A stretch of DNA of 64,000 bases from Whalleya microplaca (taxonomy: Eukaryota; Ascomycota; Sordariomycetes; Xylariales; Xylariaceae). Position 1 is the stretch's first letter; every line of letters begins with the position of its first letter. A program made the position numbers and the translations under genes. Where the stretch lies: NCBI GenBank assembly GCA_022497155.1, contig MU385783.1:1-64000 (forward strand), read 5' to 3'. Below are positions 12,586 to 23,293 of the stretch, in pieces. Under the pieces are notes generated by a model. That model had not been told where the DNA came from and searched no databases. It was given only the letters and a program-made list of their open reading frames with translations.

Positions 12586-12925
12586 CTCACGTCTGCAGCA
12601 CGTGACAGGGTCTAACTACACACACCCCCAGCAACATAATGTACTCGCATTTACGTTAGAGTAATTGACAGGAAAGTATTTCGAAGTAGACGAGCAAATC
12701 TCACTGAAAATTTGACAGTCAATTTTAAATTCAGACAGTTTATTACACAAACTTCCCGAGGTCAGCGGAGGAGATCATGTTCAATGTTGAGTTTATACTA
12801 CAATATGTTACAGTGTAGTCTACTTAGGAATAAGCTAAGCTCTATGACCCATCATCAAATACATATATAAACCTCATCCCCCTAAGGCCGATTGATGCTG
12901 ATTGAGATCTAATAACCACGTATCT
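12586..12925. other. Intergenic, repeat block to MTO1 3' end
   Basis: Normal-composition DNA that should hold the MTO1 3' UTR and terminator. No gene or motif was recognised. Confidence 0.6.
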
Positions 12926-15122
12926 CTACATCTCCCTCGTCCGCGCCTCAGCATCCAGGGTATCGACCTCGGTGCCCAGGGGCGCGATATCAGCCAGCGC
13001 AGCAGCAGTAGCATCATCGAATTGCCGCCCGCGGTCCTCCCGGCGCAGCACGTAGGCGAGCAGGCGCACGCAGCCGGCGGGGGTGACGCCCTCGATGCGG
13101 CGGGCCTGGCCGATGCTCTCGGGGCGGGTGGCGGCGAGGATGACCTTCTCGTGGTAGCTGAGGCCGTAGATGGAGGCGTAGTCGAGGTCGGTCGGCAGGC
13201 GCAGCTCCTCGTCCTTGCGGAACAGCGCCTGCTCGGTGCGCTGGCGGTACACGTACGGCGCGTAGCGCGCCTCGATGGCCACGCGCTCGCGCACGCGCGG
13301 CTCGTAGCGCAGGATCTCCGGGACGCGCACGGCCAGGTCCCCGATCGCGACGTTCGGCAGCCGCAGGATGTCCAGCGCGTTCCGCATCTTCGTGTCGTTG
13401 CTATTCTTGAAGCCGGACGCGATCCAGGCCGGCGCGCTCAGCGAGAAGGCGTCCAGAATATTGGTTAGCTCGTCCATCGCCGTCTTGGTGTCCGTGAATG
13501 CGCTCCAGCGCCGGTCGGTGATCACGCCCCACTCGCGCCCCTGCGCCGTCAGGCGGAGATCGGCGTTGTCGGCGCGCGTCGACATGCGGTACTCGCTGCG
13601 CGACGTGAACATGCGGTACGGCTCCGAGACCCCCTTCGTGATTAGGTCGTCGATCATGATCCCGATATAACCGTCCGCGCGGGTGATCGACACGGGGGCT
13701 AGCCCCTGTGCCGCACGCCCCGCGTTGATGCCCGCGATGATGCCCTGCCCCGCTGCTTCCTCGTACCCCGTCGTACCGTTGATCTGGCCCGCGAGGAAGA
13801 GCCCAGTGATGGCTTTCGTCTCGAGCGTGGATTTGAGACTCCGCGGGTCCACGTAGTCGTATTCCACACCGTAACCGGCCTGCGTCATCTGTACGTTCTC
13901 GAGGCCGCGGATGGTGCGCAAGACTTGCTCCTGTGCCTCGGCAGGGATAGTCATCGAGAGGCCGTTGGGGTATATGGTGTTGTTATCGAAGCCTTCGGGC
14001 TCCAGCCAGACGATATGTCTCTCTTTGTCTCCGAATTTTATTATTTTTGATTCCAGAGACGGGCAGTACCGCGGGCCGTTTACCGTTTCCCGGATATGGA
14101 CGGTTTTGTCGAGGTTGGCCCGCACTATATCGTGAGAGGCATCATTTGTGTAGGTAGCCCAGCAGAGGAGCTGATCCTCGACTGACACCCTGTCGTTAAG
14201 GTAACTAAATGGTTCCGGTGGGTCGTCTCCCCTCTGCTCCGCGAGAATCGGGAAGTCGATGCTTCTTTTATCTAGTCGAGGGGGTGTGCCTGTCTTCAGC
14301 CTGCCCAGCTTAAACCCGGCTTCTCTGAGAGACTTGCTGAGTCCAAACGACGCCTTTTCTCCTATCCGACCCGACGGGTAGACGTTCAGACCTACGTGTA
14401 TTTCACCTGATAAGAATGTTCCGGTCGTGATGATGACTTGGCTCGTCGGTAATATCTCCCCCGATTCCAGCCGCACCCCTGTGATCTTGCTCTTTGCCGG
14501 ACCGCTAGGGTCGACAGGCTCGCCCACCACAATATCCGATACACTACCGGTTATGATTGACAGGTTCGGATATGACTGGAGTTCCTCTCGCATATGTTTC
14601 TTATAGAGCGCGCGATCTATCTGCGCCCTGGGCCCCCAAACCGCCGGTCCCTTCCGTCGATTCAGGACCTTGAACTGGACGGCGGACTTGTCTATTATCC
14701 GTCCGGCAACACCATCTAAGGCGTCGACCTCGCGCAATATCGTCCCCTTCCCGATCCCGCCAAAACTAGGGTTGCACGAGCATACTCCGAGATTGTCGAG
14801 CTTGGGGGTGACGAGTGCCGTTCTCGCGCCGGCTCGTGCGGCTGCTGCGCATGCTTCGCTTCCGGCGTGGCCGCCGCCTACGACGACAACATCAAACGAT
14901 CTGTCTTTGATGTCAGCTCCGAGTGATTTGCGTGCGAGCGGATTTTACATACCTGACGTCTGGCGCAACGGTGGCAAAGTTGCTTCGATGAAGACAGGAT
15001 GCTAAAGGCCGTCTCCGGGCTTTGCCTACTGGCCGGCTCAAGCCTCTGGGTCGCCACGCTTTTCTCATGATGGCAATGCTACTCAATTGGGTGTATCGAG
15101 CCAAGAGTTGAGATTGGCGCAT
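12926..15122 (-). CDS. MTO1: Mitochondrial tRNA uridine-34 carboxymethylaminomethyl-modifying enzyme (MTO1/GidA family)
   Basis: FAD-dependent subunit of the MnmE-MnmG type complex that builds the 5-carboxymethylaminomethyl group on wobble U34 of mitochondrial tRNAs, together with MSS1. Exons are 14953-15122 and 12926-14900. The 52-nt intron (donor GTATGT, branch CTGAC, acceptor GACAG) joins an Arg-rich amphipathic presequence to the FAD-binding loop [13 protein letters not shown] (about residues 61-73). The predicted protein is 714 aa, close to human (717) and yeast (669) homologs. GidA signatures are present: [10 protein letters not shown] near residue 332 and [17 protein letters not shown] near 427. 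Splicing is needed because the frame upstream of the FAD loop meets a TAA in the intron. It is the first gene after the AT-rich block and appears intact. Confidence 0.95.
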
Positions 15123-17452
15123 TCACGTAATGTCGCACTTGGAAGCTAAAAATTCTTGATAAGGAGTACGATAACGGTGGAAATTCGGCTGGAAACAGAA
15201 GGTGGTGTAGTAGTACTCTCCTAATGCGGTAGGTGGTGTCTTTTCTGCCGTATTAATCATCTTCGTTGACAGATACTAATATAATTAATTCCTATTATCT
15301 ATCTAGCTCTATTTGGATGTAGTGATTATCTCTTGTGCATTCTCCTAACCAGTCTCTGTTCAGTTATATTTTACCCCCCTAATATCCTTAACAAATTCTC
15401 TCTTAGCACCATCACATAGTCGATCAAGTAACGGGCAGTGCACAGATCCTCCACCGCAGTTTGGATGCGTAAGCATATCAGTATGAGAGATGAGTGAGTG
15501 GTAGGGAAGAAATCTTTCGTCCTCTGTTGGATGTCCACTACCTGGTGCGAATATGGGACCGTATTGAGCATAATTGTAGGATATGATGTGACTCCTTGAA
15601 TTGGGAAGATGGATTCTAGTCAGGGGAACCGTATTATGTCGGCTATAACCTTCAACACACACGGGTATGTCTATTATAGACTTCCCAGCCCCATGGCGTG
15701 ACAAAGACTAATACCGCCAAAGCCATGTACTTGGGAATACAAGACACGAAGTATCGAAATTGATGCACTTGAAAATACAACGCTCGAGGTACCGAAAAGT
15801 CATGCCACCATTTCTTGGGACTAATGCAAGCGCTCGTGCTTGGTGCGTGGACTCGGTAAACTTTGTTGAATGGTGTGGGTTATGTAAGACGGCCACGCAA
15901 TAGTCGAGCTCTCATATGATCTAGTACTTCAGTGAGTCATACGTATTTCGTAGATGTTGGATCTAGCTTGAGGGGGGTATACGCCGTGAAGTCGTAGTAG
16001 TGCCGCTGATCAGATATTGCGCTGTCCCTTTTCCATGTAACTGGTTTTCGACCAGCTAGATCTAAGTATTTAGGAGTCAGGAAGCACCCAGTACAGAGCC
16101 TCAATGGACTAGTTACTTTTATAGTTACATCGCAAAAAGATGTAAGCAAATCTGGTGACCCTTGTTACGGTCACATACCGTTGTCTTTACAGGCTTAATA
16201 CGTTTGCCATGAGGAATCCTGGCTACGACTTGTCAATGGTGGGGGTTGCCTTCGTCGTAGACCTACCCAAAGCGCCTCTAGATAATCCAAGGCATGTCTT
16301 GACTGTCCACGGTTGCATACCTGATTAGTATTTGTATCAAGCTAAGTAATACTTTTCTCGTAGCTATAAAGCCCTTGCTTTGAATACCTTCAAGGATACT
16401 GTCACATGAATATGTCCTCTATAAGAAAACGTAAGGGGATATTTATATCTCTCTCTAAGACTATATAATGTAATAATACCATACAACATGCAACAATGTA
16501 TGAAATCCCTATATGAATACGCATTTATTATTTACCAAACCATCTCGTAGGCTACGCAGCTGTTGTCTCTGGAAATTGGTTGGATAGTTCGTGAATCACT
16601 ATACAGATCTAGGTAACCCCCAAATCTGTAGTCTTCATCTTAAGATACTGGGTATGACCGAATAGTTATAGGACAACATTACCTAGAAAGAGAACTCGTA
16701 TGATTTTAGGTGGTCTCGTGGGCTAAAGGATGATATGGGTGATTTAAGGTTCTAACTATTTATATAGTGGTCTATATGGAAGTGGAAGACTAGTTTAGGA
16801 TCATAGATTCCTGGATCGAGAAAGCGATTGGTAGATAGATGGGTCAATACAGAGGGTATCTGAAAATAATCAAGCGACTTAATGTGACAAGTTGAGTGAA
16901 TGGATGTAACCTGTTGGCTAAGAGAGTAGGCACTCGGGGAAACATATCCAAGATTCCTTGGAATCATGAACCCTAGAAGTACGGGCTTGCCTTGCCAACC
17001 TGAAAGTCATATCTTAGAAGTCACATGTTCCAGTCGCGCCATCACTGACTGCACTCGTCCTTGGAACATTTTCTTTCGATTACACTAGATCCCCCCTTAT
17101 TGCGTTCTATCTTACATTTTGAAGCATTAGCACGACTACTGTATTGGGGGTTTTCAATCATGGAAGGAAGGGATATATCCAAAAAAGCTTGGAAGACCTT
17201 CTGCTTCATCCCCTTGGCATGGGTACTCCTATGAAAATCATGCTGGCTATTATAGGAATGAACATGGTGCGTCAAGTACTGGTCATTGAGAATATCCGTC
17301 ATCAACGAGTTATATTGACAGGTTCCAGCCAGCTCTGTAGAAGTTATTGCACTTGGATATACATTAGCCTCGAGCAGCAGCATCTGCTACAATAGGCGAC
17401 ACTTTTCTCTACGGCTCAAACAGAAATAGTCAAAAGGGGTTTATTAAGTAAC
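15123..17452. other. 2.3-kb gene-free interval
   Basis: Only short, unrelated frames (up to 114 codons) with no recognisable domain, splice structure or repeat. Composition is slightly AT-rich but not RIP-like. It contains the MTO1 promoter side and the VPS45 3' side. It may hold a decayed gene or non-coding RNA; nothing can be supported. Confidence 0.5.
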
Positions 17453-19287
17453 CTATCGTCTCCCAATCTCCTTCCGTAACCGGCCCGCAGTCGTAGTAGG
17501 TGGCGGTTCCGGCCACGAAGACACAGCGTCGTCGACTTCCTCCAAGAACGTCGCTGCATTATGGATAGCCGTGCCGCCCAAAACAACGCGCACGCCTGGC
17601 GACGAGGCGTTGATACTGGCCACCATCTTCGCCTCCTCGTACGTCGCGCCCCCGATCATGAAGACGACGATGTCCTGCGGCTTGTCCCGCGTGGTCCCGC
17701 CGCCGTCGACGAAGGGATACTGCTGCTCCCGCAGCCTTCCCTTGATTAAATTCTGCAGCGTCGTCTCCAGGTGCGGCGAGTGCTGCGTGTACACGTTCTC
17801 GACGCCTTTGAGCCCCTTGATTGCTCGGGCCCCGGAGAAGATGCCGGCGGACTCGAAGATGTCCGTGATACCGCCTGCGGCTTGGGATTGTTGCAGGGAG
17901 TTGTGGTAGATCAGTAGTTTTGCGACTAGATCCGCTTGTCGTGGTGATACACTGCCAGCAGCGGACAGTAGATCCACAAGCATGGCTAAGGAATTTGACG
18001 GGTGTCTTTCGTATCGTAGAGCGTACAAGGCTACAAGCCCTACTTTGTTTTCGGTAGTTACCGTAGGGGCCTGTATCAATCTTTGGACGTTCTGCTTCGC
18101 GTTAGCGCTCTAAACATTCTTGTTTGGTGGTCTGGTGGTTATCATACCCTCAAGTCTGTGGCATGGTTGTCATTACAGGCTAGACTTTGTTCAACCTCGC
18201 TGACTTCTAACAAGTTCTCGGCGCCTACTCTTCGGCTGAGTTCCGAAACTAAGGTTACATGTTTGCTGACATTCCCAGAGAGCTTCCTGAATTCGGGGTA
18301 TTCTTCAATAAATCGTTTCATGTCCGTTATCGACTCAATGTTGGCGTTGTTCTTCGTCTTGGACTGGTACTGCTCCACATAATCCTTGATGTTCCCTCCA
18401 AGATCGCCGAAATTCAAATACATGTTCTTCTTGAAGAATGGGTCTTGATCTTGTGACAGGACAATCTCCTTGAGCTCTGGTTGGACACCTTGTATATCTG
18501 CTAGATCAACTCGTCCATTGTGGATACCAAGGAGGTGATGTACCATGGCTTGATACGTCCATTGGTTTAGTAGCGGTGTTGCAGGATCCTCCCTTCGGTC
18601 CAATATCAGGAGTATTGGAGGCGTGTCAACCTTTCGGAAATCGAATAATTGCTCTTCCTGTGTAATGTGATACCGTACTTCAGTGGCCAACTTTTTAGCT
18701 AATAAGCTGTTTTTCTCATATCGAATGAGAGGCTTTTTCTTAAGTGCCAATAGAACGGCGATAACTCCGTCAGTCGTCCGCGATAACGAGTCCATGTTCC
18801 ATATATCTGGCGTGCCACTCCATATCCTTTGCTGGGGCAGGGTGAGGCTGAGAGAGAAGAGATCTGGGTTGATGACAGTGAAGTCCGCAAAATGCTCTTG
18901 GACTAGTTTGACGACTTCATGGTCGTCTGCTTCAGCTAGCCTCTCCAGTGATGACTTCTTGACCACATTGCTGAAGTAGAGATAGTATTCGCCATACTTC
19001 GGATCCCGTAACTCATCAATGAGAAATTGAATTGAATCTGGAGAGGGCCGAACGAAACACATACACCGGAGATGGCGCATCTTCTCACGGTTCTGATTGT
19101 CTAGCCTATCTGTAAGATAGACCTCGTGATTGAGTAGGGAGGATTGTGTAATAGCGGTAGAGACAATTGGTACAGTATCCTTATCCAAGAGGAGGATCTT
19201 CATCTTTGCGGAGGGTGTCCCAGTCGCGCTGTCTCCGGCCGCCACCATCTTGGAGATGTAGCCGGAGACGGCCTGGACAACATCCAT
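17453..19287 (-). CDS. VPS45: Sec1/Munc18-family protein Vps45
   Basis: SM protein that binds the syntaxin Tlg2/Tlg1 SNARE complexes and drives fusion at the trans-Golgi/endosome. Exons are 18148-19287 and 17453-18091. The 56-nt intron (donor GTATGA, branch GCTAAC, acceptor AAGCAG) joins ...SLACNDNHATDLR to NVQRLIQ. Predicted length is 592 aa, against 577 in yeast. Sec1 landmarks include MKILLLDKDT near the N-terminus, LILDRREDPATPLLNQWTYQ in the middle, and the C-terminal block IVVFMIGGATYEEA with VVLGGTAIHN. It is divergently arranged with MMM1, with about 510 bp between the start codons. No truncation was seen. Confidence 0.96.
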
Positions 19288-19798
19288 GTTGACGACTCAG
19301 TGAGACTAACCGTTTTCTGAAGCTGAAGTACTGCTGCTATGAGTTGTTTCAAACCAGAACTTATGCAGTTGAACGTGGCTTTGACGCTCCAACCAATCCG
19401 CGGTATCGCGATGTGTAAGCTAGACTGATCGTCTTGAAATGTCGGTTATGTAGTGTGAATGTGGAACTGTTGAATGGTCTAGGTTGACCTGCCAGCCGTG
19501 CAGCTCGAAGATGCATCGTCACCAGAACAGGGGTTCCGACGCTAAGGGACGCTAGGTGACGCTAGATGACAAAAGGAGTCTCGAGTACTTCTGACCGCGC
19601 ATATATAGTGGAACAAATGATGTAGCCAGTACGAGCTTGCGATAAGATAAGCAATTGGGGTCCCAGCGCCGAACTGAAGGCCAAAAAGTTACCAAATATC
19701 TACATGATTCCTACAGAACTCAACACCTTGAAAATGGAATCTCTGGATATCGATACTAGCTGCTAGGGGCTCCTCATGTTTTGAAGCCGTACGGCAAG
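19288..19798. promoter_or_regulatory. Shared divergent promoter region VPS45/MMM1
   Basis: This 511-bp stretch separates the two start codons and must carry both promoters. GACGCTAGGTGACGCTAGATGAC at 19549 onward repeats GACGCTAG twice. No specific factor site can be assigned. Confidence 0.5.
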
Positions 19799-21149
19799 AT
19801 GGCTTCGGATATGTGTCCCCCGAAGCCTGAACCAACGTGGGAACACCCGCCCGAACCCGCATCTGTTTATAGCTATTTACTGACTTCCTTGCGTCATTAG
19901 CTTGTCGTTTACTCAAGGGCTCATCGTCGGACAGCTCTCGGTCGTGCTTCTTTTAGCAGCATTTATCAAGTTCTTCATATTCGGCGACCACCCTTCGCCC
20001 GAGATAACTGCTTCTATACGCGCAAACGAGCGTCGAGCCCGAACTGTCGCTCACAGACAGTCCATCCTCACCCTGCGAACGCCGGATACGAGACCGCAGC
20101 AACATCCAACACTAAATAAGAAGAAATCGAGCATCCTACGAAATCCACCCACGCTGACGATCGGTTCTATCCTCAACAAGACATATTACAATGTCAACAG
20201 CCACCAGCCCGAGTCGCTGGATTGGTTCAATGTTTTGATTGCGCAAACCATCGCCCAATTCCGCAGCGATGCCCACCATGACGAGGCTATCCTCACCTCG
20301 CTTACAAAGGCCCTCAACGGAACGTCGCGCCCCGACTTCCTCGACGAGATCAAGGTTACGGAGCTGACGCTCGGCGAGGACTTTCCCATCTTCAGCAACT
20401 GTCGCATAATACCCGTGGACGAAGATGGTCTGAGCTTGGACACCGCCCCAGGTGGGGAGAAGCGGTTCGATACCAACAGCTCCCGAGCAAAGACAGAAGG
20501 GTCACGGTTACAAGCACGTATGGACGTGGACCTAAGCGACATGATCACGCTGGCCATCGAGACAAAGCTATTGCTGAACTACCCGAAGCGCCTCACCGCC
20601 GTCCTACCCGTGGCGCTCGCGGTGAGCGTGGTGCGCTTCAGCGGGACTCTGAGCATATCCTTCATACCCTCCAACCCCTCCCAATCTACACCTACCATGA
20701 TGACCTTCAGCTTCCTCGACGACTACCGCCTCGACTTCTCCATCCGCAGCCTCGTCGGCAGCCGATCCCGACTGCAGGACGTGCCCAAGATCGCGCAGCT
20801 GATCGAGGCGCGTCTGCACCGCTGGTTCGACGAGCGTGCTGTCGAGCCCCGTTTCCAGGAGATCGCGCTACCGAGCCTGTGGCCCAGGAAGAAGAACACC
20901 AGGGGCGGCGACGATCACGTGGACTCGACGCCGTCGAGTCTAGGCAAGGGCAAGGGCCGGGATATCGCGAAGGAGCTGCGAGATGAGGGGTTCAAGGAGG
21001 CCCGGGCGGAATCGAGCGGCAGTAGAAGCGACCTGAGTGCGGACAACCTCAGGTATAGACGGGCGAGTCGCAGAGGCGATGGGCCCGGCACGAGCGAGTA
21101 CAGCATGCCGGGCAGCTTGCCTGACATGGACATTAATCTGACGGCTTGA
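19799..21149 (+). CDS. MMM1: ERMES subunit Mmm1 (maintenance of mitochondrial morphology)
   Basis: ER-anchored subunit of the ER-mitochondria encounter structure, where its SMP domain moves phospholipids. The large exon (19901-21149) carries LSFTQGL, the single membrane segment [19 protein letters not shown], a linker, and the SMP domain from about [11 protein letters not shown] to [11 protein letters not shown]. The exon has no in-frame ATG before the membrane segment and is preceded by a CATTAG acceptor with a CTGAC branch. I therefore place the start in a 38-nt exon at 19799-19836 (Pro-rich luminal tail), which restores phase and gives 428 aa. The donor GTGGGA is weak, so the first exon is tentative; an alternative GTGTCC donor at about 19813 is also in phase. 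The C-terminal tail is Ser/Arg-rich and variable. Confidence 0.93.
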
Positions 21150-22017
21150 GCGGGTGACGATTCCCTGCTACACGTAATCATGATGATGATATAATAAGGA
21201 TGATAATAATGGCCCATATCTTTTGAAGGGAAAACAAAGATGTAAAATAATAAACTGTACCAATTGTAAGAATTGAACTTAGGACCTTCCAAAAAAAAGT
21301 TCACCCGAAGGCTAATCTTTCCGTCGTGAATCTGCCCTTGCCGTCTGCGCAGTCGTGTAACGCCCCCCTGAGCCACTCGAGGAGGAGGCCGCAACAGAAA
21401 CTCCAACTCCCTCGCCATGCCGGCTTGGTGACAGTAGGACAGATTATTATCATATATAAAGCCTTACCTCTTTATCCTATGTATGCACCTACCGTAGGTA
21501 ACTTCCTACCTAAATCAGCCGCCCATCAAAGTAAGTCTCTACCCAAGATGGTCAGAGTGGGCTTGAGCGCCGGCTCTCCGGTACTATGTATAATGACCTC
21601 AGGCTTCGCATGGGTTAGTGTTATAAACACGGAATAACTTGCCCCCCGCACGCGCTGAGTGTAAGCTGAATCTCCGGAACAGACAATGTAAACAATCGAG
21701 TGTAAACAGTCAGTGCTGCTTATTTATTTACGCATACGGAATCGCCGAGGGGTTGAAAGAAACTGGAGGCTCGAGATGCGGAGCTTCGAGCATTGATCAA
21801 ATCTCACGATAATAGACTAGTTGCGAACGCTGGCTATATGACGGCCCCACAACCTATAACAACATAATAAGAGGAACGTTAACTCATCTCGGTCACGAAA
21901 ACTCGTTCAAGAGTGCTTTCATTATTATTGCCCGGCATGCGCGATATGTGATATTAAGAGTTAGAGTTCTGATGACTACAATACAGTTATAACTTATAGT
22001 AGATGACTGTCTATCTC
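21150..22017. other. Intergenic between convergent MMM1 and RCE1
   Basis: 868 bp with the two 3' UTRs. A tRNA-like string at 21255-21300 (minus strand, TTCAATTCT) was examined and rejected. No gene was found. Confidence 0.6.
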
Positions 22018-23293
22018 TTATATGTGGATAGGGACCAGGGCATTCTCGCTCCCGGTCAAAACGCCCAGGTTCCTCCACCACCCGACCGCGCCCGCGACCA
22101 GCAAGACGTAGTAGACCACGGTCCACAGGACCGAAGGCCTATTATTCCCACCCTGCGGCAGAGGCTCGACGCGGCCCCAGAAGCGCGGGAGGCCCATGCA
22201 GTTGCAGAAGGCGTGGACGACGACGATGGCGAGCAGGCTGCCGGTGCGCAGGAAGAGGAAGGTCACGTACGCGCCGAACAGCGTCGTGTACGACAGCTGC
22301 ACCAGCGAGCGCAGCACGCCCGTCGCGACCGGCACCTGCGGGTGCGTCACGCGGAACTCGTAGAAGTGGTGCACGTGCGCCAGCCCGAAGATCAGGGGCG
22401 AGAGGAAGATGGTCTTGGACACGGACGTCTGGGCTAGCAGCATGAGGGGCACGGAGGCCGAGCGGAAGAGCACTTCTTCCGTCAATGGGCCCTAGTGGAT
22501 GTTTAGTTTATCGATCAATTGATTGATAGATGAATTGATAGCCTTGAACTTGAGAATGGGAGTCCTTGAGTCGGGACAGGACGGGAACTCACAGCTACGA
22601 TATTCCGCCACGTCGTCCACTCGCCGTACCGTCTCTCCCAGGGCTGCCTACTCAACCAGACCGGCCAAGCGCCGTCGACGACCAGAGTCTCGTACAAAGG
22701 GCCGGCAAACAGGACGGCGGTGAGAAAGAGGGACTTCCCCGTCTCCGCCAGGCCGGGCGGCCAGTAGCCCATCTGATGCAGGGCGTCACGGGCCGTGGCG
22801 CCCGCGCGGGCCCCATGCCGCGACGTCAGGACGACGAAGGTGATAATGGAGCAGGCGACGCAGGTCAGCGAGACGGACGCGACGCGCGCCCGGATCACGG
22901 ACGGCGCATCCCGCGAGAGCGAGCGCGAGGGCCGCGTCGTCGGCGACAGGTAGAAGGGCACCACGTAGATGAGCGTGTAGATGACCTGCAACAACGCCAA
23001 AATACCAAACCGACCAGTCAGTGACTTATCTCATGTACCTACCGACACACCGTGGAAACGATAATTGTCTTGATTGGGTGGGGCCGCCCCCGCGGGCTTG
23101 CATCATGTGTTTGTGTGTAATGGCATGTGTGTACTACTTACGAGCAGAGCGGCCGCAGTCCCCGTGCTAATTGGCGGCGGCTTCGCTGCTATGGTTAGTA
23201 TTATCGGTATAAACAAAACACGGGAGCAGCTTGGCGGTGCTTACGTTCGTCTTTGGCAAAGTAGCGGGTTAAATAGCCGGCTATTGAGGGCAT
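22018..23293 (-). CDS. RCE1: CAAX prenyl protease 2 (Rce1), ER glutamate endopeptidase
   Basis: Cleaves the -aaX tripeptide from farnesylated or geranylgeranylated CaaX proteins (Ras, Rho) at the ER membrane. Four exons: 23245-23293, 23142-23188, 22593-22985 and 22018-22491, giving 320 aa (yeast 315). The first two tiny exons encode MPSIAGYLTRYF... and PPPISTGTAAALL, the usual fungal N-terminus. Catalytic residues of the ABI/Rce1 fold are visible: EEVLFR (Glu168, Glu169, Arg173), FGLAH (His202) and HAFCN (His256, Asn260). Several hydrophobic segments fit a polytopic ER protein. The branch ACTAAAC and acceptor CACTAG precede the GPLTEE exon. All donors are GTAAGN or GTGAGT, and nothing is broken. 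A potential CaaX substrate, the J-protein at 60448-61937, lies in the same window. Confidence 0.95.

Noticed and set aside
21250..21335. Possible minus-strand tRNA or tRNA-derived repeat (TTCAATTCT in a T-loop-like setting)
   Set aside because: No 7-bp acceptor stem, D-arm or anticodon arm could be paired.
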